From contig JBGTQJ010000030.1 in the NCBI GenBank assembly GCA_041941305.1, forward strand, positions 46,741-110,740: DNA of 64,000 nucleotides, in the 5' to 3' direction. Below, piece after piece: positions 33,835-43,261 of the stretch. Position 1 is the first letter of the stretch. Each line of letters starts with the position of its first letter. A program made the position numbers and the translations under genes. This DNA is from JANSWP01 sp041941305. GTDB taxonomy: Bacteria; Bacteroidota; Bacteroidia; Chitinophagales; Saprospiraceae. A model generated the notes under the pieces. That model saw only the letters and a program-made list of their open reading frames with translations, made no database searches and was not told the origin of the DNA.

Positions 33835-35328
33835 ATGAATAAAACCCTCACACTCCCGAAACACTATCGTGATTTTCCTTCAACGAAAGCGATAAGTTTA
33901 ACGAAGAATTTAAGAAAGAAGCGAATTCTTGAACATTTTGATCAGCTGGCTCCTGAATTTATTCAGTATCGGCAAAAGTTCGCCTATTACCATCAGGACA
34001 TCATCGATCAATTCAATTTTTTTCTGCACGAAGACGACAAGATCCTTGAAGTTGGATGCGGTACCGGAGAATTACTGGATAAATTGAAGCCCAAAAACAA
34101 AACGGGATTGGATTTCAGTGAACCGATGGTTAAGATTGCTACAAAAAGGCATCCTCATTTAAAAATCCATTTAATGGATGCTGAGGAATTAACACTTACC
34201 GAAACTTTTGATGTTATCATTCTTTCAGACGTATTAGGCTTCTTTGAAAATGTACTGGATGTCTTCAAACAATTGAAAAAAGTATGTCATGAAAATACCA
34301 GGATCTATATCAATTACTACAATTTTGTGTGGGAAGCTCCACTTAGTTTGGCAGAAAAACTAGGTTTAAAAAGAAAAGCCCCCAAACAAAGTTGGTTGTC
34401 CAAATCGGATATTGAAAACCTTTTGCACCTCGCAGGATTTGACGCATATCGAACATGTCGGCGTATGCTCATTCCGGTTTATATCCCAGTAATTTCCAGG
34501 TTTTTTAACAAATATATAAGCCGATTACCGATCATCAATCACCTCTGTCTCAATCAGTTCATATTTGCCAAAAAAGTTTTGAGCAAATCAGAAGATTATT
34601 CAAGTTCGTATAGTGTGACGGTAGTGGTACCTGCCAGAAATGAAAGCGGTAACATTGAACAAATTGTAAAGCGCATTCCTGAAATGGGATGTCGTACTGA
34701 AATCATATTTATCGAAGGTGGCTCAACAGATAATACATGGGAAGCCATTCAACATACTGCAGAAAAATATAAAGCAATACGCCCAATAAAATTTGCCCGG
34801 CAGGATGGCAAGGGGAAAGGGGATGCAGTACGAAAAGGATATGGAATGGCTTGTGGAGATATTTTGATGATTCTGGATGCTGACATGACCGTTCCACCTG
34901 AAGACTTGCCAAAATTCTACGAAGCATTGGCCAGTGGAAAGGGGGATTTCATCAATGGTTCAAGACTGGTATATCCAATGGAAAAACAAGCCATGAGGAT
35001 CCTGAATCTATTTGGAAATAAATTTTTCAGTATGGTATTCTCATGGATGTTGGAACAGCCCATAAAAGATTCTCTTTGTGGTACCAAAGTGATGTTTCGC
35101 AAGGATTATATCAAATTGGCAAAAAACCGTAAATTCTTTGGAGACTTTGATCCTTTTGGCGATTTCGATCTACTGTTTGGAGCCTATAAATTGAATCTTA
35201 AAATTATAGATCTCCCCATTCGGTACCACGAAAGAGTTTATGGAGACACCAATATTTCCAGGTTTCGACATGGTTGGATTTTGCTGAAAATGTGCCTCTA
35301 TGCTGCCAGAAAGATCAAATTCTGGTAG
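33835..35328 (+). CDS. Methyltransferase-GT2 glycosyltransferase fusion
   Basis: The protein has 497 residues. The N-terminal half (about 30-200) is a class I SAM methyltransferase (motif I ILEVGCGTGELLDKL, then DVIILSDVLGFFENV). The C-terminal half (about 255-450) is a GT2 domain of the dolichyl-phosphate sugar synthase type (VVVPARNESGNIEQIV, EGGSTDNTWEA, DADMTVPPED, then a DFDLLFGAYK segment). It may make a polyprenyl-phosphate sugar or transfer and methylate a sugar. The fusion suggests that the two activities act on one substrate. Confidence 0.85.
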   Translation: MNKTLTLPKHYRDFPSTKAISLTKNLRKKRILEHFDQLAPEFIQYRQKFAYYHQDIIDQFNFFLHEDDKILEVGCGTGELLDKLKPKNKTGLDFSEPMVKIATKRHPHLKIHLMDAEELTLTETFDVIILSDVLGFFENVLDVFKQLKKVCHENTRIYINYYNFVWEAPLSLAEKLGLKRKAPKQSWLSKSDIENLLHLAGFDAYRTCRRMLIPVYIPVISRFFNKYISRLPIINHLCLNQFIFAKKVLSKSEDYSSSYSVTVVVPARNESGNIEQIVKRIPEMGCRTEIIFIEGGSTDNTWEAIQHTAEKYKAIRPIKFARQDGKGKGDAVRKGYGMACGDILMILDADMTVPPEDLPKFYEALASGKGDFINGSRLVYPMEKQAMRILNLFGNKFFSMVFSWMLEQPIKDSLCGTKVMFRKDYIKLAKNRKFFGDFDPFGDFDLLFGAYKLNLKIIDLPIRYHERVYGDTNISRFRHGWILLKMCLYAARKIKFW

Positions 35329-35403
35329 AAATAGATAATTGAGGAGTGGGCATAAGTGGCTGATTGGATTTAAAACTTCTTAAAGAGGGCGTTTTTTTGA
35401 AAA

Positions 35404-37020
35404 CTATTGTTGAGGAACCATTGGGTGATGTTTCAGCAAGTAAGATTCGTGAATATTTTTCTGCTGATACAAAACCTCAAAGTTTTGGTGGTATTTGTTA
35501 AGTGCGGGTAAAAGGCGTTTGGTAAAACCATTGCCTCCAAGAAATGCTGCAACCACATAATCAACTTTGCGATCGACCAGGGCTTGGTAAAACTTGTCAG
35601 GATCATCAATATGTGGAAAATACCAGGCCTTTCTATTGGAGTACAAATAAAACAAATTTGGTTTTCTACAAGCAAAAACCGCATCCTCAGGAGTATTTTC
35701 GGCAGCCCATCTGGCAATGTTATAATATTGTTCAAAGTCATATTTGGACGGGGCTTTTGCCTCTTTATTTAGCCTTTCCAGATTAGAAAATGAAAAGATA
35801 ATGAGCAGCATACCAATTGCAGCAACTGAGCCTCTCTTTATTTTGGATGTCTGAATTGAAAAAATATAGTTCGTTATGTATTTCAAACCAATAACAAATA
35901 GAAGTAATAAAATTGGCAAAGCTGGCATCATCAATCTCGTTCCAAACCATTGTGGCGGCCAAAGAAGAACGATTGCAAAAACAGCTGCAATAAAACTACT
36001 TAGCAACCATCGATATCCGATCAACTTAAATAGTCCAAATGCAATAACTACAATAATTCCAATTCCAAAAAACCATTGATGGGTGCTCGTTTCTGTATAG
36101 GGAAAATCCAAAACGGGTAGAACAGAATTGGGGATTTCAACGGTAATGTACCTTTTGCAGTTTATAAAAAATCGATTAATGATATCAGAAAAATTGGCAT
36201 CATTTAAAGATTCGGAATAGGGATTTATTTGAGTAAAAATTTTTGAAAAACTATACCCTCCTGAATTTTGCGTTCGAAACTGCCAGGGGGAAATAACAGC
36301 CAGGTAAGCAATAAGAAGTGTAAATAGATATTTCCACTTTTTTTGAAAAAACAGATAAACCAAAACTGCCCCGAATACTGCTAAACCAATAGATCGAATG
36401 TAGTAGGAGGCAGCAAGAAATAATAGTAGAAGATAAAAATGGATATTTTTAAAAGGACTGGAGTGTTGCTTAAAGTCGAGCTTCAAGACCCAAAAAAGTG
36501 CCAGCATGGAAAAAAAGATAAAACTACTTTCACTCATCATGATAGTAGCATGACCAAGTAAAGGGTAGCTCATTGCCATCAGCAGGCAGGCTATTAGTGA
36601 GGAGAGCCAGTCAGCCTTCAATTTCTGAAAAAAGAAAAAACAGACAATCAGGGTAGATATATGGAAAAGTCCATTGATCGCCTTGGCTAAAATAAAATTA
36701 TTGGGAGATAGCCAATATGCTGCGGATAAAATAACCGGATATCCAGGAGGGAAGTAGTTAGCATCGGGGCTTGTAGGGCGCCAGATGTCCTTATAACCTT
36801 GCCCGGTAGCAATGGATTTGCCCAAAATATAGTAAGCGGCATTGTCGCCATACAAACTCAATTTTGTATCAAAACTATACACATAACCTGCAACACCGGC
36901 AATGAGGATTAGCAATACCGAGCATAAAAAAAGTCTGCTTTTTTTCAAGTAATTTGATTTAGGCGGAGGGGTGAATTCTTGACTTTTTAATTCTGAAGAG
37001 GCTGATGCTATCCCTGACAT
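35404..37020 (-). CDS. GT39/ArnT-like polytopic glycosyltransferase
   Basis: Starting at the ATG at 37020 gives 538 residues; a TTG at 37059 extends the frame by 13 residues. About eleven TM segments are seen. The first periplasmic loop has the GT-C pattern 'LYGDNAAYYILGKSIATGQG' with an acidic residue, then NYFPPGYPVILSAAYW. The C-terminal soluble part is about 110 residues. Such enzymes transfer a sugar from a polyprenyl-phosphate donor to a lipid, glycan or protein. It is transcribed against its neighbours and directly adjoins a 166-bp element. Confidence 0.78.
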   Translation of the reverse strand: MSGIASASSELKSQEFTPPPKSNYLKKSRLFLCSVLLILIAGVAGYVYSFDTKLSLYGDNAAYYILGKSIATGQGYKDIWRPTSPDANYFPPGYPVILSAAYWLSPNNFILAKAINGLFHISTLIVCFFFFQKLKADWLSSLIACLLMAMSYPLLGHATIMMSESSFIFFSMLALFWVLKLDFKQHSSPFKNIHFYLLLLFLAASYYIRSIGLAVFGAVLVYLFFQKKWKYLFTLLIAYLAVISPWQFRTQNSGGYSFSKIFTQINPYSESLNDANFSDIINRFFINCKRYITVEIPNSVLPVLDFPYTETSTHQWFFGIGIIVVIAFGLFKLIGYRWLLSSFIAAVFAIVLLWPPQWFGTRLMMPALPILLLLFVIGLKYITNYIFSIQTSKIKRGSVAAIGMLLIIFSFSNLERLNKEAKAPSKYDFEQYYNIARWAAENTPEDAVFACRKPNLFYLYSNRKAWYFPHIDDPDKFYQALVDRKVDYVVAAFLGGNGFTKRLLPALNKYHQNFEVLYQQKNIHESYLLKHHPMVPQQ

Positions 37021-37059
37021 AGGCGGCAATAAAATTGAGTTTTGATCATTATTAATCAA

Positions 37060-37225
37060 TTAAGCACCAAGTCATAATTATGTATAAGTAAAATTTTGGA
37101 ATTCTTTTTTTCTCTCATGAGGCGAAAAACGCAGGCATAGCCAAAGCTCTGCCGAGTATTTTCAACGAAATGAGAGGAAAAAAGAAACGAAAATTAGTTG
37201 TAGATAAATATGACTTGGTGCTTAA
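37060..37225. mobile_element. 166-bp palindromic element, copy C
   Basis: The ends 37060-37076 (TTAAGCACCAAGTCATA) and 37209-37225 are perfect 17-bp inverted repeats. They are unrelated to the ends of copies A and B, while the core (ATGAGGCGAAAAACG and TTTTCAACGAAATG) is that of copy B. The inner arms TTCTTTTTTTCTCTCAT and ATGAGAGGAAAAAAGAA pair almost fully. The length is again 166 bp. Confidence 0.78.
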
Positions 37226-37331
37226 ATACAAATAACGAATATTTTATATTAAATAAAAAATAAAACACTTGAACAAACTGTCAGACTAAGAGTATGTCTC
37301 AATTATTTTTTCTATTCAAATATTCGTATAA

Positions 37332-38882
37332 ATGAAAAAAGTTAATTCCAGAAAAAAGCATAAACGGAGCGCGAGCATTGCAAATTTTTCTTCCGAACTG
37401 AGGAGAAGCTCCAATGGAGATTTGATGAACATTGTGTTTGGTTTTTTTGTCATTGGAGCCATTTTTAAGTATTGCTATCCTTATTTGGATACTTTAAGTG
37501 ACTCCAGTGCTTACGTCGAATGGGCGGATCAACTAAAACATGGAGGATTTCGTCCAATTGGGTATTCTGTATTCCTTTTTCTGCTTAAAAAGATCCCTTT
37601 TGATCTGCAATCGGTGGTATTTTTGGGACAATTTTTACTGAATGCTGTAGCGTCAATTTCCTTCTTATTTTCACTCAAATCCCTTTTCCGACTCACTAAA
37701 CCTGTGTTTTATCTCTTTGCATTTTTCATCGTTTGCAATCCCATCGCTATCTATCTGACCAATCATGTAATGTCAGATTCCATATTTTATTCCCTTTCAT
37801 TGATTTATATCACCTCCGGTTTATGGGTTCTAAAAAGAACTTCGAAAACCAGTATCATAATTCATATCCTGGTCATCATTCCACTATTGTATATTCGATA
37901 CACAGCACTTGTATATCCTATCATTTCAATAGTGTTATTTTGGCAAGTCTTCAAAAAAAGCAGCATTAGGGTTGGGTATTCTTTTATATTACTTGCGATT
38001 TCCTTCTTTTTTTATAATCACATTCAAACTGGAACCTTCAAAGAATTGGGCATAGCCAAATTTTCTGCATTTGGAGAATGGCAATTGAGCAATAATGCAC
38101 TGCATATAGTTCCACATATCAATTTAGAGGCTGAAGCAATTGAAGATGAAAAAGCCAGGTTTGTACATTCAGTTGTTATGCAGAGCTTTTCCGAAAATAA
38201 AAACCTATATCCCAAAGATGGCCAAGTGTCCTACAATTTCATGTGGGACAAAGCATCTCCTTTGAAAAAATGTCTTACCATAAAACAAGGAGAATGGCAG
38301 TGGAACTATTGGAAAACCTGGACCCATATGGGGGATTATTTTAAAGCTTATGGCTGGTATTTAATTAAAAACTATCCACGGGAGTATTTTAGCCATTATA
38401 TCCTACCATCTTTAAAGCGATTTTTTAATCCACCCACAGAAATTTTATCTGGATATACAAAAAATCAACCTAATGAAGTTGTAAGGCGCTGGCTTGGAAA
38501 AGAAGATGAAATATTTGAGGCCAGATTTGATTACCAGAGTAAGTTGGTGCCTTTTATGCGGTTTACAAACTTTATTATGCTCTTTGGAGGATTAATTATC
38601 GGGCTGCTTTCCTTACTTCAATTCAAAAAATGGAAAGCAAAAAAAAGTTATGGACGCTCTATGTTGATTTGGCTGAGTTGCTTTCTATTGCTCTATTCAG
38701 CTTTTATTACCATTTCGAGTCCAGCAATTTTAAGAACCGTATTTATCACTTATCCAATAATTTTAATCTTGGCAGCCAATTACTGGCATTGGACCAGGCG
38801 AGAAAAAAGCTTGAATCAAAAAACTGCATTGAAAAACCGTAAAAAAGAAGAAAGAAAAATGCTTGAGCCTGCTATTATTTGA
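37332..38882 (+). CDS. Polytopic GT-C-like glycosyltransferase
   Basis: The protein has 516 residues with about ten TM segments after a basic N-terminus. The first outer loop contains 'DSSAYVEWADQLKHGGFRP' followed by GYSVFLFLLKKI, the arrangement of GT-C enzymes with an acidic catalytic loop. A large periplasmic insertion (about 245-390) is present. No close family is recognised. It follows a 106-bp gap after element C and precedes the UbiA-like gene by 122 bp. Confidence 0.65.
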   Translation: MKKVNSRKKHKRSASIANFSSELRRSSNGDLMNIVFGFFVIGAIFKYCYPYLDTLSDSSAYVEWADQLKHGGFRPIGYSVFLFLLKKIPFDLQSVVFLGQFLLNAVASISFLFSLKSLFRLTKPVFYLFAFFIVCNPIAIYLTNHVMSDSIFYSLSLIYITSGLWVLKRTSKTSIIIHILVIIPLLYIRYTALVYPIISIVLFWQVFKKSSIRVGYSFILLAISFFFYNHIQTGTFKELGIAKFSAFGEWQLSNNALHIVPHINLEAEAIEDEKARFVHSVVMQSFSENKNLYPKDGQVSYNFMWDKASPLKKCLTIKQGEWQWNYWKTWTHMGDYFKAYGWYLIKNYPREYFSHYILPSLKRFFNPPTEILSGYTKNQPNEVVRRWLGKEDEIFEARFDYQSKLVPFMRFTNFIMLFGGLIIGLLSLLQFKKWKAKKSYGRSMLIWLSCFLLLYSAFITISSPAILRTVFITYPIILILAANYWHWTRREKSLNQKTALKNRKKEERKMLEPAII

Positions 38883-39004
38883 AAAACAAAGATTTACATA
38901 TATATCATTGGCATAAATATTGAAAATACACTATATGTAAGATCTACACAACAAAATTTTCCTATTTCTCCTCTTATTCCTGTTTAATTAGATCGAATCA
39001 TACT

Positions 39005-39922
39005 ATGAGAAATACCAAAACCGGAGTTACTTCCATTGCTTTCCGGCTGTTGCGGATTGAGCAATGGTCCAAGAATGTTTTCATTTTTATACCCGCCTTT
39101 TTTGCAGGAGTATTTTTTAGTCCTGTGCTGATTCAATTGCTCCTCGGGTTCTTAATCTTTTCACTCCTGGCCAGTGCGGTCTACATTTTTAATGACCTAT
39201 CGGATGTAGCAATGGATCGCAAACATCCAGTAAAGCGATTCAGACCCATTGCCGCCGGTTTGATAAAGGAGCATTCTGCAAAGGGAATCGGCATTGCATT
39301 GGTAACAGGAGCACTTGGTTTAAGCTATTTTTTGATGAGTGCCATTCTGCCATATTTGTTATTTTATGGCCTACTCAATGTGCTTTATTCCAAATTCCTA
39401 AAAAAATTAGCTTTATTCGATATCATTATCATCTCTTCTGGTTTTTTGATACGTGTTTTAATTGGTGGGACTATAGCCGCTGTTGTTGTATCAAAATGGT
39501 TGATTTTAATGACATTACTACTGTCATTATTGCTCGCCTTTTCAAAGAGAAAAAATGACCTGGCTGTTTTTGGAGATGAAAAATACCAACCTGCAAACAT
39601 CAGCGGGTATAGTCAGGACTTTATCAAGGCGTCTATACAACTACTCTCAGCAGTTATGATTGTTTGTTATATCCTCTATACTATTTCTCCAGAAACCATA
39701 TCGAGAATCCAGGATGACAACATTGCACTTACATCCTTTCTGGTGATATTAGGTGTGCTGAGATATTTTCAACAAACCTTTGTATTTCACAAATCTGGTT
39801 CTCCAACCAAGATTTTCCTAAAGGATAGATCACTGCAATTCATCATTCTTTTGTGGTTCTTTTCCTTTGGCTATTTTATCTATCTATCACCTCACAATTC
39901 AATATTAGTCCTATGGCAATAA
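39005..39922 (+). CDS. UbiA-family polyprenyl-phosphate phosphoribosyltransferase
   Basis: The protein has 305 residues and about nine TM helices. The first motif is NDLSDVAMDRKHPVKRFRPI (about 64-83), an N-D-x-x-D-x-x-x-D site followed by the HPxKRxRPIA signature of decaprenyl-phosphate phosphoribosyltransferase (DPPR synthase), and the N-terminal LLRIEQWSKNVFIFIPAFF fits the same subgroup. It should transfer phosphoribose from PRPP to polyprenyl phosphate, the first step to polyprenyl-phosphate-arabinofuranose. It overlaps the DprE1-like gene by 10 bp, so the two are coupled. Confidence 0.87.
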   Translation: MRNTKTGVTSIAFRLLRIEQWSKNVFIFIPAFFAGVFFSPVLIQLLLGFLIFSLLASAVYIFNDLSDVAMDRKHPVKRFRPIAAGLIKEHSAKGIGIALVTGALGLSYFLMSAILPYLLFYGLLNVLYSKFLKKLALFDIIIISSGFLIRVLIGGTIAAVVVSKWLILMTLLLSLLLAFSKRKNDLAVFGDEKYQPANISGYSQDFIKASIQLLSAVMIVCYILYTISPETISRIQDDNIALTSFLVILGVLRYFQQTFVFHKSGSPTKIFLKDRSLQFIILLWFFSFGYFIYLSPHNSILVLWQ

Positions 39923-41283
39923 TTAGATCAATTCAAGGCTGGGGCAATGCTCCTTCTATGGAAGCAGCTGTCCATCAAACAGAATTTTCAGAAGAAGTTG
40001 GAAAGATTGTACAGCTAAATAACAATGTTATTCCGAGAGGAAATGGACGTTCTTATGGCGATGCTGCTATCAACGAAATAGTTTATTCTACCCTTAAAAT
40101 GGATAAGATTTTAGCCTTTGATGAAGCAGCAGGCCTTATCGAATGCGAGAGTGGCGTATTGTTATCTGAAATCCTGGATTTTATCATCCCAAAGGGATAT
40201 TTTTTGCCTGTAACCCCAGGAACAAAATTTATTACTTTGGGAGGTGCTATCGCGGCTGATGTGCATGGTAAGAATCACCACTTGAATGGCTGTTTCTCTA
40301 ATTATCTGATATCCTTCAAAATAGTAACAGAAGAAGGAGCAACACTGTATTGTTCTCGAAATCAAAATGAGGAATTATTTTGGAACACCATAGGAGGAAT
40401 GGGCAGAACCGGCATTATCCTGAGTGCAAGTTTCCAATTGAAAAAAATTACTTCTTCTTATATAAAATTTGAAAGCATTAAAGCGAATGGATTGGAGGAG
40501 TTAATGCAATTATTTGAAGCATCAAAGAATTGGACCTATACGGTAGCCTGGATGGATTGCTTGCAAAAAGGTGCTGATAAAGGACGAGGCGTTTTTTTAA
40601 GGGGCGAACACGCCAGGAAAGAAGATTTGCCGACAAAAAACATGCAAAGTGAGCCCTTCAGGTTTGAGTCAAAACCCAAATGGAGTGTACCTTTTTATTT
40701 TCCATCATTTGTTTTAAATAAATCTACTGTAAAACTTTTTAATTTCTTCTATTATCACAAACAGCGTCTAAAAACCAAAATCGGAATCAGTAATTTCAAT
40801 CAATTCTTTTATCCACTTGATAAAATCAAAAACTGGAACCGGATCTATGGTAAAAATGGGTTCACCCAATACCAATTTGTCATTCCAAAAGCGAATGCCT
40901 ATCGTGGTTTATGTGAAATTTTGGAGGTCTTGCAAAATTGCAATGCAAGTTCATTTCTGGCAGTTCTAAAACTTTTTGGAAAAGCCAATCCCAAAGCCCC
41001 CTGGTCTTTTCCGATGGAGGGCTACACCTTGGCCATAGACATCAAAATCACCCCCCAAATTCAACAAACCATAAAAGCATTGGACAGCATTGTTTTGAAA
41101 TACGGGGGAAAAGGATATTTAGCAAAAGATGCTTTTTCCTGTAAAGCCTTATTCAATCTTCCCGAAGAAATCAGCCAAAAATTTTCTTCCTGTCAAATGC
41201 GAAGATTGAATGACGCTGTTGAATTTCATCAACCTAAACAAGCCACAGTAAGAACACTTATTCCTGCAATTTCAAATGGATAA
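39913..41283 (+). CDS. DprE1-like FAD-dependent polyprenylphosphoryl-ribose oxidase
   Basis: The start at 39913 overlaps the UbiA stop and gives 456 residues; a frame from 39853 only adds 20 residues overlapping that gene. The FAD-binding PCMH fold shows VIPRGNGRSYGDAAI, TPGTKFITLGGAIAADVHG followed by KNHH, and GGMGRTGIILSA, all close to DprE1. The lysine motif YLAKDAF matches the DprE1 active-site YTAKD. At the place of the DprE1 cysteine hit by benzothiazinones (mycobacterial ...NICVDF) this protein reads YTLAIDI, so the cysteine is replaced by alanine (alignment by eye from memory). It should oxidise C2 of the ribose before DprE2 reduction. Confidence 0.85.
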   Translation: MAIIRSIQGWGNAPSMEAAVHQTEFSEEVGKIVQLNNNVIPRGNGRSYGDAAINEIVYSTLKMDKILAFDEAAGLIECESGVLLSEILDFIIPKGYFLPVTPGTKFITLGGAIAADVHGKNHHLNGCFSNYLISFKIVTEEGATLYCSRNQNEELFWNTIGGMGRTGIILSASFQLKKITSSYIKFESIKANGLEELMQLFEASKNWTYTVAWMDCLQKGADKGRGVFLRGEHARKEDLPTKNMQSEPFRFESKPKWSVPFYFPSFVLNKSTVKLFNFFYYHKQRLKTKIGISNFNQFFYPLDKIKNWNRIYGKNGFTQYQFVIPKANAYRGLCEILEVLQNCNASSFLAVLKLFGKANPKAPWSFPMEGYTLAIDIKITPQIQQTIKALDSIVLKYGGKGYLAKDAFSCKALFNLPEEISQKFSSCQMRRLNDAVEFHQPKQATVRTLIPAISNG

Positions 41284-43261
41284 ATCTATGAGAAAGAATA
41301 TGTCTATTGACAAAAAAATATTGATTTTCAGCTACCTGTTCTTTGCCATTTTTTTGATGGGTGCTATATTTCCAGATGCTTGGTGGGGGATTCATTTCAT
41401 TGCCTTTCTGCCGCCCCTTTGGAAATACGGCTTATTAGCTGTATCAGGTAGTCTGATTGCTATATCTCACTTCTTCCCAGAAAAACTGGAAACCTTCAAA
41501 TCCATCTCCCTTTTTCCAAAAGGGCTTAAACAATGGATATTTGCCGCCGTCATTCTGATTATTTTATTCAGAATGTTTCCAATTGCAGTTGATATTTTTG
41601 GTGATGCTCCGGCATGGAAGGCCTTTTCAGAAAAAGTTGTCGAAAAAGTGGGAAGTCAACATTACCAAATCATACTGGATCCCAATGTCTTTAATCCTAA
41701 AACAGGTGTAAGGACCGTAATGAATTCGATTTCATCGCTTTCTCTTTGGACAGGGATGAAAGCCAAAGAAGTGTTTTATTGGATGGGAGCATTGAGTGGT
41801 ACTGCATTCATTTTACTATGGCTATATTTTATAAAAACCTATATTAAAGATCGGGCAAGCCAAAATTTACTCGCATTGCTTGGATGTACAGCTCCGGTTA
41901 TTCAGTTATTTTTTGGTCATATTGAAATTTATCCGCCGTTCATTCCTGCAATACTTGCCTATTTCATTGCCCTGTTTTCTTACTTCAGGAAAGGGAAAAA
42001 GCGCTATTTGGGACTAATGTCTGTTTTAATGCTTTTGACCATGAAATTGCATACTACAGGATTGTTTTTGCTACCCTCTTTTCTGTTTGCAGTTGTCTTC
42101 CATTTTTTGAAAGGAAAAAGTTTGGCGATTCAAACTTTAAACTGGAAGAAAATAGCACTGGGTGGATTATTGCCCATCTTCGCGCTAGGAGCATGTGCTT
42201 ATTTCTTCCTTTTCCAGGATTATAGCGATCCCCGTTTTCTGAACGACAATGTTTCCGAGCTGGAGCGGTTGTTTTTGCCAATCCTTTCACCGGAAGCGCC
42301 ATTAGACAGATACACTTTATTTCATTCCAATCATTTATTGGATTACTTCAACGCCTTGCTGCATTGTTCGGCTCCAGCTTTATTCCTGTTTGGTACTATC
42401 TTGTTGTTTTTCAGGAAACAAATCAACTGGAACCAACCTGAAATCCTCGTAACTGGTTTCACGCTGGCATTATTGGTGGCTTTTTTCTTTATGGTCAATC
42501 CATTGGTCAGCATGCCTTTTGATTGGGATTTATTTATTTTACCAGCTCCGGTAGTTTTGGTTTTTATTGTACTGCTAATAAAACAATTACAACATACTGC
42601 ATATGTCCCAAAAGTAATAGGTGCTTCATTGGCACTAATGCTTTTATCCATACCAGCTTTCATGGTTAATTCCAGTGAAGAAAGTTTATCCTATAGACTG
42701 GAATCCATGGGCAAACACAGTTTTAAAACCTATTGGATCAGAAGTACATATGGAATTGAAACGGGCATTGGTATGATGCAAAAATATCCTGAATTATACG
42801 CTGAAAGGCTACAAAAAAACATCGAGGAATTGCGTGAATATGCCCATCCAGGAAATGATATAGAATATGCTAAATTGTGTATGCACCTGGGGCAACATTA
42901 TCTCTATTCGGATCTTGACTATCCCAGCGCAAAGGAAGTATTGGAGCGAGGCTTGGATTATTATGAAGGAGATAAACCTTCTTTATTAGCCTTGACAGAG
43001 GCAAATTTTATGTCAAAAGAATATCAAAAGGCTTTTCAGTTATCCCAACGATTGGTGGAACTGGAATATCCAAATAAACAACATGCCTATCGCATGTCTA
43101 TTCATTGTGCCTTAGAAGCAAACAAAGTAGATACTGCAAAAGACCACTGCAAAATCTACAACAATCTGTGGCCTGGAGATGAGGACATTAGGCGGCTTTA
43201 TGCAAAATTTGAATCTAATGAGCCTTTGGATAGCTTAAAGAATGTTTTCATTCTTCAATAG
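41276..43261 (+). CDS. Polytopic membrane protein with TPR-like C-terminus, paralogue 1
   Basis: The protein has 661 residues: a dozen TM segments (about 15-475) and a soluble helical TPR-like tail (about 500-655). Marker strings are FPDAWWGIHFIAFLPP, an acidic outer loop 'MFPIAVDIFGDAPAWKAF', FFGHIEIYPP, SPEAPLDRYTLF and MPFDWDLF. The same markers occur in the genes at 45323 and 47309, so this is a three-member family. The topology and acidic first loop suggest GT-C glycosyltransferases, but the family is not recognised. It starts within the end of the DprE1-like gene (8-bp overlap) and is probably coupled to it. Confidence 0.7.
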   Translation: MDKSMRKNMSIDKKILIFSYLFFAIFLMGAIFPDAWWGIHFIAFLPPLWKYGLLAVSGSLIAISHFFPEKLETFKSISLFPKGLKQWIFAAVILIILFRMFPIAVDIFGDAPAWKAFSEKVVEKVGSQHYQIILDPNVFNPKTGVRTVMNSISSLSLWTGMKAKEVFYWMGALSGTAFILLWLYFIKTYIKDRASQNLLALLGCTAPVIQLFFGHIEIYPPFIPAILAYFIALFSYFRKGKKRYLGLMSVLMLLTMKLHTTGLFLLPSFLFAVVFHFLKGKSLAIQTLNWKKIALGGLLPIFALGACAYFFLFQDYSDPRFLNDNVSELERLFLPILSPEAPLDRYTLFHSNHLLDYFNALLHCSAPALFLFGTILLFFRKQINWNQPEILVTGFTLALLVAFFFMVNPLVSMPFDWDLFILPAPVVLVFIVLLIKQLQHTAYVPKVIGASLALMLLSIPAFMVNSSEESLSYRLESMGKHSFKTYWIRSTYGIETGIGMMQKYPELYAERLQKNIEELREYAHPGNDIEYAKLCMHLGQHYLYSDLDYPSAKEVLERGLDYYEGDKPSLLALTEANFMSKEYQKAFQLSQRLVELEYPNKQHAYRMSIHCALEANKVDTAKDHCKIYNNLWPGDEDIRRLYAKFESNEPLDSLKNVFILQ

